Assembly: GCF_000771875.1 (NCBI RefSeq)
Contig: NZ_JPXX01000008.1
Coordinates: 51,429-115,428, forward strand
Length of the DNA stretch: 64,000 bases
Source: Gallibacterium genomosp. 1
Lineage (GTDB): Bacteria; Pseudomonadota; Gammaproteobacteria; Enterobacterales; Pasteurellaceae
Direction: 5' to 3'
How positions within the stretch are numbered: position 1 is the first letter of the stretch; every line of letters begins with the position of its first letter. This document shows, piece after piece, positions 1 through 12,756 of the stretch. The translations under genes and the position numbers were made by a program. The notes under the pieces are model-generated. The model was not told where the DNA came from and searched no databases. It saw nothing but the letters and a program-made list of their open reading frames with translations.

Positions 1-1998
1 CCGCAATCGCAATCATTGATTTACCGCTGTGCATTGCGTGCGGTAAATTACCGACTGCAATCGCTGCTGCTGTACCGGCATCGGAATGTTTTTCCATTTT
101 TTTCTTCACACGGTTAAGTTGGCTAACATTAACCGCATCGGTTGGTTGTACACCATCAGCCACATTGCTAATACGATTGCCGCCGTTATCTAAGCCACGA
201 GAAGTTAAAGAGACTGGAGCTTGGTTGTTGCTGTTTACGGTTACTCCACTGGCATTGACAGTGGTATGTTGGCTGCCGTTGTTGACGTTAACACTTTCAG
301 CGCTGACTTTAGTAGATTGTTTGCCGTTATTAATAGTCACACTTTCGGAGTCCATTTTGGTGGATTTGCCGTTCTTACCTTTGCTTAAAGTTACACTTTC
401 GGTGGTAATATCTTTGGCTAATCTTAACTTCAAACCGTCCTTCTCTGTTTCCACACCGATATTGGCATTGTGAGATAAACCGGTTGCACCGCCATTAATG
501 TTTAAAGTATCACCGCTTTTCACTTGAGCAGCTTCACCGATATCACCTTTCACTTTAAAATCAGTGCCGCCACCGTTATTGGTTGCAGAGATAACATAGG
601 TGTTATCTGCTCCCTCTTTTTTCTTGATAGAAACATTATCACCGGCTTCATATTGAATGGTAGAGGTTCCATTACCTGTATTCGTATTGGCAGCTGCCAC
701 GGTTATCGTACCATAGTCGGGTTTTGTCGGATCATCCTGTTTTGTAATCGTTACACCATCACCGGCCTTAATGCCGTTAAAGAGTACACCTCGCAACTGA
801 CGCAGATTCACCGCATCCGTTTCATCGGTCCCATCGGCAAGATGTTTAATCTGACGAACGTAATTGCCTTCTCGTACCACCTCTAGCCTCAAATTTATAA
901 GTTTGTCTACATAGCGAGGACCGCCGATAGAAATAGCACCGGTTAGATATTCTCCATTTGCGTTACCATCGCTACCTAAGTTACCGCTCTGTCTAAGGGT
1001 AATACCGGAGAACAGTGCCGGTTTACTCAAGGTCCCTGTAGTTTCATCCATATCGTCTTTTGTAACAGCGGAATAGGCACCTAAGGCAACGCTGTTATCA
1101 GATAAAGCCTTTGACCATCTCCCGATAGCAACTGGCGCAGATACATTATCTCTTGTTAATGCATACTGCCATCCTAATGCAGTTAAAATACTATCATGGG
1201 ATGCAGCACTATCTCTTGCTAAGTCATCCAAACTGTTAATTCCGTAGGTATAAAATAACCCGACATATTTATCGAAAATATTTTGTCGTACTTTATTCAG
1301 ACCTTCTTCCGTACCATCATACGCGCCGAAAAGATCCGGGTACTGCGTCTGCAACTGTTGATAGTAAGGCTGTTGATCATAATCTATCTCATTAAAAAAG
1401 AAATCCCATGCCCTGTCCGTTCCTGCCACCGCCTGGCTACCAATAGCAATTGCGTCATCTCCTGTAGACACTGTTTTTAGCCCAATCCCGATACTTGTTC
1501 CATTTACAAAATTATCCCAACCGATAGCAACGGCATTAGAAAAGACAGGATTTCTAAAATTTCCCGCTGTATTACGTGCCCCAATCGCAACACCATTGCG
1601 TCCCATAACTTTATTTGCTTCACCAACAGCAGTGCCAAAATATCCTACGGCTCTATTATTATTCCCGATAACAACAGAATTTTTGGTCTTCGCATAACGA
1701 TAATTATCGTTACCACCCACTACTAAATTATCGTCTCCATTAGCGCCTCCGGGAATAAGAGCCATAGCGTTTACATTACTGTCATACCTGAATTTGCTGA
1801 ATGTATCAATGAACCACGTTTGTTCTTCATCTGTCAGAGCCTCTCCGGCAGCTATTTTTTTTATGACCGCTGCCTGATCTACAGCCGCATTTGCTGTTAA
1901 CGGTAAAAGACTAATACCCCCCCCCCCAAGAGAATTCCAGTTAAAGCAATAAATTGCGAACGTTTACGATAATAAGCGGCAACTTGATTTAATTTCAT
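1..1998 (-). CDS. Trimeric autotransporter adhesin (YadA/Hia type), phase-variable, out of frame as written, C-terminus beyond window
   Basis: The ATG at 1998 follows AAGGAG and opens a signal peptide (MKLNQVAAYYRKRSQF...). A run of 11 G then shifts the frame, and translation stops after about 33 residues. With 9 or 12 G the frame continues without a stop to position 1: the signal peptide ends LLPLTANA, followed by YadA-head repeats (SVVIGNNN, GVAIGARN, AVAIGWDN, AIAIGSQA), a stalk of about 16-residue ESVT-type repeats, a neck (VADGVQPTDAVNVSQL) and the start of the membrane anchor (GTAAAIAVGNLPHAMHSGKS). About 50 anchor residues should lie beyond the edge. Such proteins trimerise in the outer membrane and mediate adhesion or autoaggregation. 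The ligand cannot be told. The family is certain. The off state is what the sequence says, but a homopolymer miscount is possible. Confidence 0.9.
1917..1927. repeat. Homopolymeric C11 tract (G11 in the adhesin gene)
   Basis: Eleven consecutive C on the plus strand lie inside the hydrophobic core of the adhesin signal peptide. The upstream frame (ATG at 1998) and the downstream frame (TANAAVDQ...) differ by two bases. One extra G, or two fewer, would join them. This is the classic arrangement of a slipped-strand contingency locus. Confidence 0.85.
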
Positions 1999-2048
1999 TT
2001 TGAACTCCTTATTTCCAATGAATTTAATAAATAGACACTTCATTTGAC

Positions 2049-2078
2049 ATCATAAAACTACACCGCTTTCTTGTTAAA
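2049..2078 (-). promoter_or_regulatory. Candidate promoter of the adhesin gene
   Basis: On the minus strand TTTAAC (2078-2073) and TATGAT (2054-2049) are separated by 18 bases, about 50 bases upstream of the adhesin ATG. The -10 is good and the -35 weak, so this is only a candidate. Confidence 0.3.
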
Positions 2079-2181
2079 TTTTTAATTAAAGATCTGTTAA
2101 CCAAATCACAAATTTTCCTTAAATTTACATTTGGCTTATTGCAAAAAGTGAAGGAAATTTTTTGCTAAAAAGAAATAGCAT

Positions 2182-2210
2182 TTGTCATCATTTTTTTATT
2201 TTGCTATATT
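2182..2210 (+). promoter_or_regulatory. Promoter of the DeoR-type regulator gene
   Basis: TTGTCA (2182-2187), a 17-base spacer and TATATT (2205-2210) with an extended TGC just before the -10. The predicted start is near 2217, about 30 bases upstream of the ATG. The 1999-2246 gap between the divergent adhesin and this gene otherwise shows only AT-rich sequence. Confidence 0.6.
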
Positions 2211-2246
2211 TCGCTTCGAAATTTATAGGGAGCAGTTCAAAATATA

Positions 2247-3017
2247 ATGGCTAAAAGAAATACTAAACAACGTCGTCACGCTATTCTAAAACGTCTAGAA
2301 GAACAAGGTGAAGTAACGGTTGAACAGCTTGTTAATCAATTTGAAACATCAGAAGTTACGATTCGTAAGGATTTATCTGCATTGGAACAAAACGGGTTAT
2401 TACTGCGTCGTTACGGCGGTGCAGTATTAATGCCTGCCGAAGTGTTGGCAGAAGAGGAAATTGAAGCGCTTTCTCCACAGAAAGTCGCTATTGCTAAAAT
2501 TGCTGCTGCACAAATTCGTGATCATAATCGTATTATTATTGATACGGGTAGTACTACTTCCGCATTAATCAGCCAGCTTAATAAAAAACAGGGATTGGTG
2601 GTGATGACCAATTCGTTAAGTGTAGCCGCTGAATTGAGGCAGTTGGAAAATGAACCCACTTTATTAATGACCGGTGGTACTTGGGATGCATCTTCTGATT
2701 CGTTTCAAGGCAAAGTGGCGGAGCAGGTGCTTCGTTCCTATGATTTCGACCAATTATTTATCGGGGCAGATGGCATTGATTTGCAGCGTGGTACGACAAC
2801 CTTTAATGAATTGGTCGGTTTGAGCCGTGTAATGGCAGAGGTTTCACGTGAAGTGATTGTGATGGTGGAATCGCAAAAAATCGGACGCAAAATGCCAAAT
2901 CTTGAACTGACTTGGCAACAGATTAACTGTTTAATCACCGATGATCATATTGATCCGGCGGTTAAACAACAGATTGAAAATATCGGTGTAGATGTGCTTA
3001 TTGCCTCTACAAATTAA
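2247..3017 (+). CDS. DeoR-family transcriptional regulator, possible glmS regulator
   Basis: The 256-residue protein has the DeoR layout. An N-terminal winged helix-turn-helix covers about residues 9-60 (EVTVEQLVNQFETSEVTIRK). A C-terminal sugar-phosphate sensor domain follows from about residue 78, with IDTGSTTSAL and FIGADGIDLQRGTT. The C-terminal part resembles SrlR/GlmR-like regulators. Its stop is only 22 bases upstream of glmS, so the two are probably co-transcribed and it may sense an amino-sugar phosphate and control hexosamine synthesis. That role is inferred from position. The ribosome site GGGAG is rather far (about 14 bases) from this ATG, but no better start is visible. Confidence 0.85.
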   Translation: MAKRNTKQRRHAILKRLEEQGEVTVEQLVNQFETSEVTIRKDLSALEQNGLLLRRYGGAVLMPAEVLAEEEIEALSPQKVAIAKIAAAQIRDHNRIIIDTGSTTSALISQLNKKQGLVVMTNSLSVAAELRQLENEPTLLMTGGTWDASSDSFQGKVAEQVLRSYDFDQLFIGADGIDLQRGTTTFNELVGLSRVMAEVSREVIVMVESQKIGRKMPNLELTWQQINCLITDDHIDPAVKQQIENIGVDVLIASTN

Positions 3018-3039
3018 TTGATTTAAAAAGGAAAAAATT

Positions 3040-4872
3040 ATGTGTGGAATTGTTGGTGCTGTAGCACAACGTGATGTTGCTGAAATATTAATTCAGGGTT
3101 TACATCGTTTAGAATATCGTGGTTATGACTCAGCAGGTGTTGCTGTAGTAGACAGTAATCATAACTTACAGCGTGTTCGTCGTGTCGGTAAAGTGAAAGC
3201 ATTAGATGAAGCGGTAGAAAAACAGCCGTTAATCGGAGGTACAGGAATTGCACACACACGTTGGGCAACGCACGGTGAACCGTCAGAAACCAATGCACAT
3301 CCGCATATGTCGGGTGATATTGCGGTAGTTCATAACGGCATTATTGAAAATTATCAGGAGCTTAAAGCAGAGTTACAACAACGCGGTTATCAATTTGTTT
3401 CTCAAACTGATACTGAAGTGATTTCTCATTTGGTGCATTGGGAGTTTGAACATTGTCACGACTTATTAAAGGCAGTGCAACAAGCGGTGACACAATTAAC
3501 AGGAGCTTATGGGATGGTTGTGATGCATCGTCAACAACCGGAACATTTAATTGCAGCGCGTTCTGGCAGCCCATTGGTTATCGGTTATGGTGTTGGAGAA
3601 AACTTTCTCGCTTCTGACCAGTTAGCGTTATTGAACGTGACTCGCCGTTTCAGTTTCTTGGAAGAGGGGGATGTGGCGGAAATTACGCGCCGTAGTGTGA
3701 CCATTTATAATCGTTTAGGTGAAAAAGTGGAGCGTCCGATTTCAGAATCAAATTTAGAACAGGATGCCGCTGATAAAGGGCAATTCCGCCACTTTATGCA
3801 GAAAGAGATTTTTGAACAACCGACCGCGATTATTAATACGTTGGAAGGTCGTATTGCGCACGACAGCGTGATTATCGAAAGTATCGGTAACAAAGCAAAA
3901 TCTATTTTGGAAAATGTAAAACACGTTCAAATTGTGGCGTGTGGAACTTCTTACAATTCAGGGATGGTGGCGCGTTACTGGTTTGAGGCATTAGCAGGCG
4001 TAAGTTGTGATGTAGAAATCGCTTCAGAATTTCGTTATCGCAAATTTGTTACTCGTCCGAACAGCCTGTTATTAACGCTTTCTCAATCCGGTGAAACCGC
4101 TGATACTTTGGCTGCATTACGTTTAGCGAAAGAAAAAGGTTATATGGCAGCAATGACCATTTGTAATGTTGCCGGCTCTTCTTTGGTGCGTGAATCAGAT
4201 TTAGCCTTTATGACGCGTGCTGGTGTAGAAATTGGAGTTGCTTCAACCAAAGCTTTTACTACACAATTGGTATCAATGTTGATGCTAGTAGTAGCTATCG
4301 GTAAATTGAATGGCAGTATTTCTCCTGAAAAAGAGAAAGAGATTGTTCAAGCTTTGCATACTGTGCCTACTGATATTGAAAAAGCGTTAGTATTTGATAA
4401 ACAGATTGAAAAATTGGCAGAGGATTTTGCTGAAAAACATAATGCGTTGTTTTTAGGGCGTGGTGAATTTTATCCAATTGCAATGGAAGCAGCGTTGAAA
4501 TTAAAAGAAATTTCTTATATTCACGCTGAAGCTTATGCTGCAGGGGAGTTAAAACACGGCCCGTTGGCATTGATTGATGCCGATATGCCGGTGATTGTGG
4601 TTGCACCGAACAACGATTTATTGGAAAAAGTGAAATCCAATATCGAAGAAGTGCGCGCCAGAGGCGGTCAATTATATGTGTTTGCTGATGCGGAAGCCGG
4701 TTTCCAAGACAGCGATAATATGAAAATTATTACAATGCCGAAAGTGAATGAAATCACCGCGCCGATTTATTACACCGTGCCGATGCAGTTGCTCTCCTAT
4801 TATGTGGCGATTATTAAAGGTACGGATGTTGACCAACCTAGAAATTTAGCGAAAGCGGTAACGGTTGAGTAA
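3040..4872 (+). CDS. glmS: Glutamine--fructose-6-phosphate aminotransferase (isomerizing)
   Basis: GlmS makes glucosamine-6-phosphate from fructose-6-phosphate and glutamine, the entry step to UDP-GlcNAc for peptidoglycan and LOS. The 610-residue length is standard. The N-terminus is MCGIVGAV, with Cys2 as the glutaminase nucleophile. A class II glutamine amidotransferase domain covers about residues 1-220, followed by two SIS sugar-isomerase domains (CGTSYNSG near residue 305; SQSGETADT). The C-terminus [13 protein letters not shown] is typical. The ribosome site AAAAGGAAAAAATT directly precedes the ATG. No GlmZ-type RNA gene was seen nearby. Confidence 0.97.
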   Translation: MCGIVGAVAQRDVAEILIQGLHRLEYRGYDSAGVAVVDSNHNLQRVRRVGKVKALDEAVEKQPLIGGTGIAHTRWATHGEPSETNAHPHMSGDIAVVHNGIIENYQELKAELQQRGYQFVSQTDTEVISHLVHWEFEHCHDLLKAVQQAVTQLTGAYGMVVMHRQQPEHLIAARSGSPLVIGYGVGENFLASDQLALLNVTRRFSFLEEGDVAEITRRSVTIYNRLGEKVERPISESNLEQDAADKGQFRHFMQKEIFEQPTAIINTLEGRIAHDSVIIESIGNKAKSILENVKHVQIVACGTSYNSGMVARYWFEALAGVSCDVEIASEFRYRKFVTRPNSLLLTLSQSGETADTLAALRLAKEKGYMAAMTICNVAGSSLVRESDLAFMTRAGVEIGVASTKAFTTQLVSMLMLVVAIGKLNGSISPEKEKEIVQALHTVPTDIEKALVFDKQIEKLAEDFAEKHNALFLGRGEFYPIAMEAALKLKEISYIHAEAYAAGELKHGPLALIDADMPVIVVAPNNDLLEKVKSNIEEVRARGGQLYVFADAEAGFQDSDNMKIITMPKVNEITAPIYYTVPMQLLSYYVAIIKGTDVDQPRNLAKAVTVE

Positions 4873-4899
4873 GTTAAAAGCAAATTGGAGCAAAATAAG

Positions 4900-4935
4900 A
4901 ATGGTGAATAGCGTTTGCTTTTCACCATTTTTTAT
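4900..4935. terminator. Bidirectional terminator between glmS and dapB
   Basis: AATGGTGAA (4900-4908) pairs with TTCACCATT (4921-4929). An inner AGC/GCT pair extends the stem, and a T-rich tail follows on the plus strand. It sits between two convergent genes and could serve both. Confidence 0.75.
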
Positions 4936-4957
4936 TTCAAGATTTGGGTTTCGTAGA

Positions 4958-6873
<1,916 letters not shown>

Positions 6874-6900
6874 AGCACTTTCCTGTAAGTTAGAACGATG

Positions 6901-7296
6901 TTATTTACTAAAAGGATAACGTATCCCAGTATAGATTAAATTACCCCATCCCAATAAAAAGCAGAGACCGCCGAATGGCGTAAGATGCGCTAAACTTTTA
7001 TTACCAGTAATAGCTAAACAATATAAGCTAAAACAGAATAATACAATACCACAAAGCCAACAATAACCGCTAAAAGCAATTTTTTTGGTTAATTTTTTAT
7101 CATTAAGAGGTAGTAATGAGAATATGGTAACACCGAATAAAGCGAGTGTATGAAAAACTTGGTAATCCCATCCTATTTCTACCCACAGTAATGCTTGTTC
7201 GGAGAGTTGTGTACTTAGTATGTGAGACGAAAATGCACCAAAGGCAACACAAAAAAAGCCATTTAGTGCGGTGAAGATTAAAAAACGTTTAAACAT
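6901..7296 (-). CDS. ygdD: DUF423 inner-membrane protein YgdD
   Basis: A small membrane protein of the DUF423 family, function unknown. It has four predicted hydrophobic helices and the family features FCVAFGAFSSH near the start and LAHLTPFGGLCFLLGW near the end. A longer open frame begins at 7329, but the ATG at 7296 is preferred. It gives the family's usual N-terminus (MFKRFLIFTALNG) and about 131 residues, and it overlaps the gcvA stop as TAATG, with GGAG upstream inside gcvA. That overlap suggests translational coupling to gcvA. Confidence 0.85.
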   Translation of the reverse strand: MFKRFLIFTALNGFFCVAFGAFSSHILSTQLSEQALLWVEIGWDYQVFHTLALFGVTIFSLLPLNDKKLTKKIAFSGYCWLCGIVLFCFSLYCLAITGNKSLAHLTPFGGLCFLLGWGNLIYTGIRYPFSK

Positions 7297-8183
7297 TATT
7301 TTTCTTGCTCCATTACTGAAATCAACCAATCACGGAATGCCTTTACTTTATCATCATTTTCACGATCCGGGTGATAAACAACATAAAATGATTTCGGATC
7401 TTGGAGTTGTAGCTGCAATACTTCATGCAGGTTGCCCTGCTGAATTCCCTGTTCTGCTAATAATTCATTAGCTAAAACAATACCCTGTCCGTGAATGGCG
7501 GCCTGTAACGCCATAAATGTGTGGCTGAACACCGGATTATGCTGCAATTCAATATTTTCTAATTTCAATGTTTTCAATGCCATCTGCCAATTATCTCGGT
7601 TATGTACGTGTAATAAAGTGTGTTGTCGCAGATCTTCAGCCTGATTAATCGGATGAGAATGGAGCAGATCTGGCGAGGCGAGAATCAGTAATCTAGCCTC
7701 TTTCAATCGTTTAACGATTAAACTGTGCCAATCACCTTTACCATAATAAACAGCAATATCAATTTCTTGAGTCAATAAGCCCTCATCTTGATCAACGCCA
7801 TTAATGCGTACATCAATATCGGGATAAAGTTGATTAAATTTGCTAAGTCTAGGAACCAACCATTGCATACCAAATGTTTGAGGAATATTGATCGAAATCA
7901 CGTTTTGCTCTTTATTTCTTGTAAGGCGTTCGGTTGCATCCATTAATTTTTTTAATATATTAGCAACATCAAAAAAATAAATTTTGCCTGCTTCTGTAAG
8001 TTCAAGTGTGCGATTTTTGCGCAAAAAAAGAGCAGTACCTAAAAAATCTTCTAAAATTTTTATTTGGTGACTAATGGCGGCTTGAGTAACAAATAGCTCT
8101 TCTGCAGCTTTGGTGAAACTTAAATGTCTAGCAGCGGCATCAAAGGCTTTCAGGGCATTTAAGGGAGGCAAACGTTTAACCAT
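7296..8183 (-). CDS. gcvA: LysR-family regulator of glycine cleavage, GcvA
   Basis: GcvA is a LysR-type regulator that senses glycine/purine status and controls the gcv operon and gcvB. The N-terminal helix-turn-helix (RLPPLNALKAFDAAARHLSFTKAAEELFVTQAAISHQI region) is almost the E. coli sequence, and the substrate-binding fold follows. The open frame can be extended three codons to a TTG at 8192. The ATG at 8183 matches the usual MxKRLPPLN start. The gene is divergent from the gcvB RNA, as in enterobacteria, which supports the assignment beyond the general LysR family. Confidence 0.93.
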   Translation of the reverse strand: MVKRLPPLNALKAFDAAARHLSFTKAAEELFVTQAAISHQIKILEDFLGTALFLRKNRTLELTEAGKIYFFDVANILKKLMDATERLTRNKEQNVISINIPQTFGMQWLVPRLSKFNQLYPDIDVRINGVDQDEGLLTQEIDIAVYYGKGDWHSLIVKRLKEARLLILASPDLLHSHPINQAEDLRQHTLLHVHNRDNWQMALKTLKLENIELQHNPVFSHTFMALQAAIHGQGIVLANELLAEQGIQQGNLHEVLQLQLQDPKSFYVVYHPDRENDDKVKAFRDWLISVMEQEK

Positions 8184-8270
8184 AATTTCCAATCCATTAT
8201 AAAAATTTTTCGTTAGTATTTATTTTATTTGTTATTAGTTTTTTTTATGCTAAAGATAAAAAAAAATTGT

Positions 8271-8299
8271 TTGTCTATTGTTAGGTTGACCCCTAGAAT
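8271..8299 (+). promoter_or_regulatory. gcvB promoter
   Basis: TTGTCT (8271-8276), a 17-base spacer and TAGAAT (8294-8299), placing the RNA start near 8306. The region between this and gcvA is where GcvA would be expected to bind, but no operator was distinguished by eye. Confidence 0.6.
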
Positions 8300-8305
8300 G
8301 GCGTC

Positions 8306-8492
8306 ATACTTAATGATTGGTCATTCCTTACTAGTTAATGAGTTTCAGATTCTTAAGTATGATGTTGTGTTTGCATATTAGTCTAGATTTTCTAGACTGA
8401 GTAACTGAGAAGTTACTCATTTCACTTCCTGTATATTTTTATAAACTCTATTTAGTTTATATGCCACTTAATCTTTTAAGTGGCATTTTTTT
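8306..8492 (+). ncRNA. gcvB: GcvB small regulatory RNA
   Basis: The RNA lies in the gap between gcvA and argG, divergent from gcvA as in E. coli. It contains the GU-rich seed (GATGTTGTGTTTGCATAT, 8361-8378), which in other species base-pairs with amino-acid transporter mRNAs. The conserved block TTTCACTTCCTGTATATTT starts at 8420. Two hairpins precede that block: AGTCTAGA/TCTAGACT and GAGTAACT/AGTTACTC. A strong terminator follows, ATGCCACTTAA paired with TTAAGTGGCAT and seven T (8461-8492). About 187 nt is near the usual 200. The 5' end is set from the promoter and could be off by a few bases. It acts in trans with Hfq. Confidence 0.88.
8461..8492 (+). terminator. gcvB intrinsic terminator
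   Basis: Eleven-base-pair stem ATGCCACTTAA / TTAAGTGGCAT followed by a run of T to 8492. Confidence 0.85.
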
Positions 8493-8575
8493 CGTTCGGA
8501 TTTTAGCATAGCCGGATCATCTTCTCTATAATGTTTTTCTTGAATCGCACGGCTTTCGTTTAAAAAGATATTTTT

Positions 8576-8612
8576 ATGCAAATAAATGAATTTTTATGCA
8601 TATTTACTGCAT
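8576..8612. promoter_or_regulatory. Candidate ArgR boxes upstream of argG
   Basis: Three ARG-box-like half-site pairs run in series. The best is TGAATTTTTATGCA (8587-8600), which fits the TGAAT-N4-ATTCA type with one central change in the right half. ATGCAAATAAATGAAT precedes it and ATGCATATTTACTGCAT follows. The same ATGCA half-site recurs before artP. Their distance from the argG promoter proposed here (about 40-60 bases) makes the exact arrangement uncertain. Confidence 0.45.
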
Positions 8613-8630
8613 TTTTATTTTTAAATTTTA

Positions 8631-10053
<1,423 letters not shown>

Positions 10054-10069
10054 TTTTTTAATCCCTACC

Positions 10070-10105
10070 AATCGCTAAAAATCGTTAAGGTTTTTAGCGA
10101 TTTAT
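10070..10105 (+). terminator. argG terminator
   Basis: AATCGCTAAAAA (10070-10081) pairs with TTTTTAGCGATT (10091-10102), followed by a short T-rich tail. Confidence 0.7.
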
Positions 10106-10157
10106 TTCTTTAATCACGCTTTTGCGCTATTTTTGATCCACGTTTTATCGTTATTTT

Positions 10158-10166
10158 TGCTATACT
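10158..10166 (+). promoter_or_regulatory. Extended -10 promoter before dnaB
   Basis: TGC followed by TATACT, about 33 bases upstream of the preferred dnaB ATG. No convincing -35 is present, as is usual for extended -10 promoters. Confidence 0.45.
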
Positions 10167-10198
10167 TCTGCGCTTAGTACAGTTAAATGGTGAATAGT

Positions 10199-11647
10199 AT
10201 GGCGTGGACTCCGACTCGAACATCTCAGCTTAAAAACTCAACGACAACATTGGCAAAAAATAACAAAGATTTAGAACAATTTACGCCACCACACTCATTG
10301 GAAGCGGAACAGTCAGTGTTAGGAGCACTATTGTTGGATAACTCTTTATGGGACAGTGTTGCTGAAGCCGTGATAGCACAAGATTTTTACACTTATGCTC
10401 ATCGTATTATTTTCCAAGAGATTGAAGCCTTATTAAGTTACGGCAAACCAGCAGATTTAATTACTTTAGAGCAGTCATTAAATAGTAAAGATTTAAGTGA
10501 TTCAGTCGGTGGTTTTTCCTATTTGGTTGAGTTATCGCAGAAGACTCCGAATAGCGCTAATGCCTTAGCATATGCCAATATTATTCGAGAAAAAGCGATT
10601 TTGCGTGAGTTAATTGCTGCTAGCAATACCATATCTGAAAACTGTTATTCCACTAATGGGCAGGCTGTGAAAGATATTTTAGACACTGCTGAAAGTAAAA
10701 TTTTGCAGATTTCTGAACAACGAATGGTAGGCACAGAAAGTGGACCGCAAAATGTGAATAAAATTCTTAAAGATACGGTCAATAAAATTGAGCTGTTGGC
10801 ACAAAATCCGAATGGCGGTGTGACCGGAATTTCCACTGGCTTTACCGATTTGGATAAAAAAACGGCAGGTTTGCAACCAGGTGATTTGATTATTGTGGCT
10901 GCACGACCTTCAATGGGGAAAACTACCTTTGCAATGAATTTGTGTGAAAATGCAGCATTACCAGCAGATCAGGATAAAGCGGTGTTGATTTTTAGCTTAG
11001 AAATGCCGGCGGAACAATTAATGATGAGGATGTTGGCTTCATTGGCAAGAGTGGATCAAACCAAATTGCGTACTGGTCAGATCGAATTTGATGGTGCGGA
11101 AGGTGATGCGTTGGCAAGCTGTATCGGGATGCTTAAACAAAAACAGAATATTTATATTGATGATACTTCCGGTTTGACCCCGACAGAATTACGTTCGCGT
11201 GCCAGACGTATTCATCGAGAAAGTCCGAACGGTTTGGCATTAATTATGGTCGATTATTTGCAGTTAATGCGAGTGCCAGGTTATGCTGAAAACAGAACAT
11301 TAGAAATTGCAGAAATTTCACGTTCATTAAAGGCATTGGCTAAAGAGTTGAAAGTGCCAGTGATCGCACTGTCACAGCTAAACCGAAGTTTGGAACAACG
11401 TGCCGATAAACGTCCGGTCAATTCGGATTTGCGTGAATCAGGTGCGATTGAGCAGGATGCGGACTTGATTATGTTTATTTATCGAGATGAGGTTTATAAT
11501 CCTAATTCTGAATTTAAAGGTACGGCAGAGATTATTATCGGTAAACAGCGTAATGGGCCGATTGGTAGTGTTCGTTTGGCTTTCCAAGGTAATTTCTCTA
11601 AATTTACCAATCTTCAATATGATTCAGGATATGAAGATCATTATTAA
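10199..11647 (+). CDS. dnaB: Replicative DNA helicase
   Basis: DnaB is the hexameric 5'-3' helicase that unwinds DNA at the replication fork. The protein has the N-terminal primase-interaction domain (PPHSLEAEQSVLGALLLDN) and a RecA-like C-terminal motor with Walker A (ARPSMGKTTFAMN, near residue 240). IMVDYLQLM is the Walker B region, and the DnaB-specific end carries SDLRESGAIEQDADLIMFIYR. An ATG at 10187 gives four more residues, but GGTGA stands five bases before the ATG at 10199, so that start is preferred. dnaB-alr is the same order as in E. coli. Confidence 0.96.
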   Translation: MAWTPTRTSQLKNSTTTLAKNNKDLEQFTPPHSLEAEQSVLGALLLDNSLWDSVAEAVIAQDFYTYAHRIIFQEIEALLSYGKPADLITLEQSLNSKDLSDSVGGFSYLVELSQKTPNSANALAYANIIREKAILRELIAASNTISENCYSTNGQAVKDILDTAESKILQISEQRMVGTESGPQNVNKILKDTVNKIELLAQNPNGGVTGISTGFTDLDKKTAGLQPGDLIIVAARPSMGKTTFAMNLCENAALPADQDKAVLIFSLEMPAEQLMMRMLASLARVDQTKLRTGQIEFDGAEGDALASCIGMLKQKQNIYIDDTSGLTPTELRSRARRIHRESPNGLALIMVDYLQLMRVPGYAENRTLEIAEISRSLKALAKELKVPVIALSQLNRSLEQRADKRPVNSDLRESGAIEQDADLIMFIYRDEVYNPNSEFKGTAEIIIGKQRNGPIGSVRLAFQGNFSKFTNLQYDSGYEDHY

Positions 11648-11659
11648 TAAGGCAGTTAT

Positions 11660-12733
11660 ATGAAAGCAGCAACGGCAAAGATTAGCTCTCTTGCCCTTAA
11701 ACATAATATAGAAAAAATTCATTCGCTTGCGCCGAACAGTAAAATTATTGCGGTGGTGAAAGCGAATGCTTACGGACACGGTGTTGAGTTTGTTTCTCAG
11801 ACTGTACAAGACAATGTAGATTGTTTCGGTGTCGCTCGCTTAGGTGAAGCGTTGCGTTTGCGCTCCAATGGAATTACCAAGCCTATCTTGTTATTAGAAG
11901 GCTTTTTTTCCGCCTCCGATTTGCCGATTTTGTCGGTTAATAATTTGGAAACAGTGGTACATTGTGATGAGCAGTTGGAAGCATTATTAGCGGCTAAATT
12001 ACCGAATCCGATCAATGTTTGGATTAAAATTGATACCGGAATGCATCGTTTAGGGGTGCAGTTGGATGAAGTCGATCGTTATTATCAAGCGTTATCCGCT
12101 TCGCAAAATGTTAATCAAATCCGCTTTATCAGCCATTTCAGTCGTGCCGATGAGTTGGACAGCGATTACACCTTAAAACAGCTGGATCGTTTCCTAACCG
12201 CTTGCGCCGGTAAAGTGGGAGAAAAAAGTATTGCCGCGTCAGGTGGTATCTTGTTCTGGAAAGATTCCCATCTGGATTGGATTCGTCCGGGCATTATTAT
12301 GTACGGCATTTCCGCCAATAACACACCGAGCAGTGCTTATGATTTAATTCCGGTGATGACGTTAACCTCATCATTGATTGCAGTGCGTAATCATAAAAAA
12401 GGCGAGCCGGTCGGCTATGGCGGTCGTTGGGTAAGCGAAAAAGATACTAAAATCGGCGTGGTGGCAATCGGTTATGGTGACGGTTACCCACGTGATGTGC
12501 CAACAGGAACACCTGTTTATATTAACGGCAGACGCGTGCCTATCGTTGGCAAAGTTTCAATGGATATGTTAACGGTTGATCTCGGTGCGGACGCACAGGA
12601 CAAGGTCGGAGATGAAGTGATTTTATGGGGTAAAGAATTGCCGATAGAAGAAATAGCTGAAATTATTGGCGTAATCAGTTATGAATTAGTAACGAAACTT
12701 ACTCCGCGAGTATTAGTAGAATATATTGATTAA
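11660..12733 (+). CDS. alr: Alanine racemase, PLP-dependent
   Basis: Alr converts L- to D-alanine for peptidoglycan. The 357-residue protein has the PLP lysine in [10 protein letters not shown] (Lys34). An N-terminal TIM-barrel domain is followed by a C-terminal beta domain ([22 protein letters not shown]). It starts 12 bases after dnaB ends, so the two are likely co-transcribed. GGCAG upstream is a modest ribosome site. Confidence 0.96.
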   Translation: MKAATAKISSLALKHNIEKIHSLAPNSKIIAVVKANAYGHGVEFVSQTVQDNVDCFGVARLGEALRLRSNGITKPILLLEGFFSASDLPILSVNNLETVVHCDEQLEALLAAKLPNPINVWIKIDTGMHRLGVQLDEVDRYYQALSASQNVNQIRFISHFSRADELDSDYTLKQLDRFLTACAGKVGEKSIAASGGILFWKDSHLDWIRPGIIMYGISANNTPSSAYDLIPVMTLTSSLIAVRNHKKGEPVGYGGRWVSEKDTKIGVVAIGYGDGYPRDVPTGTPVYINGRRVPIVGKVSMDMLTVDLGADAQDKVGDEVILWGKELPIEEIAEIIGVISYELVTKLTPRVLVEYID

Positions 12734-12756
12734 TTTTTAATTAAGGGAAATTATGT

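Noticed and set aside
165..1480. Three plus-strand open frames of 65-120 codons inside the adhesin gene (165-473, 524-886, 1283-1480)
   Set aside because: They are antisense to a clear autotransporter frame, with low-complexity or Cys-rich translations and no ribosome sites.
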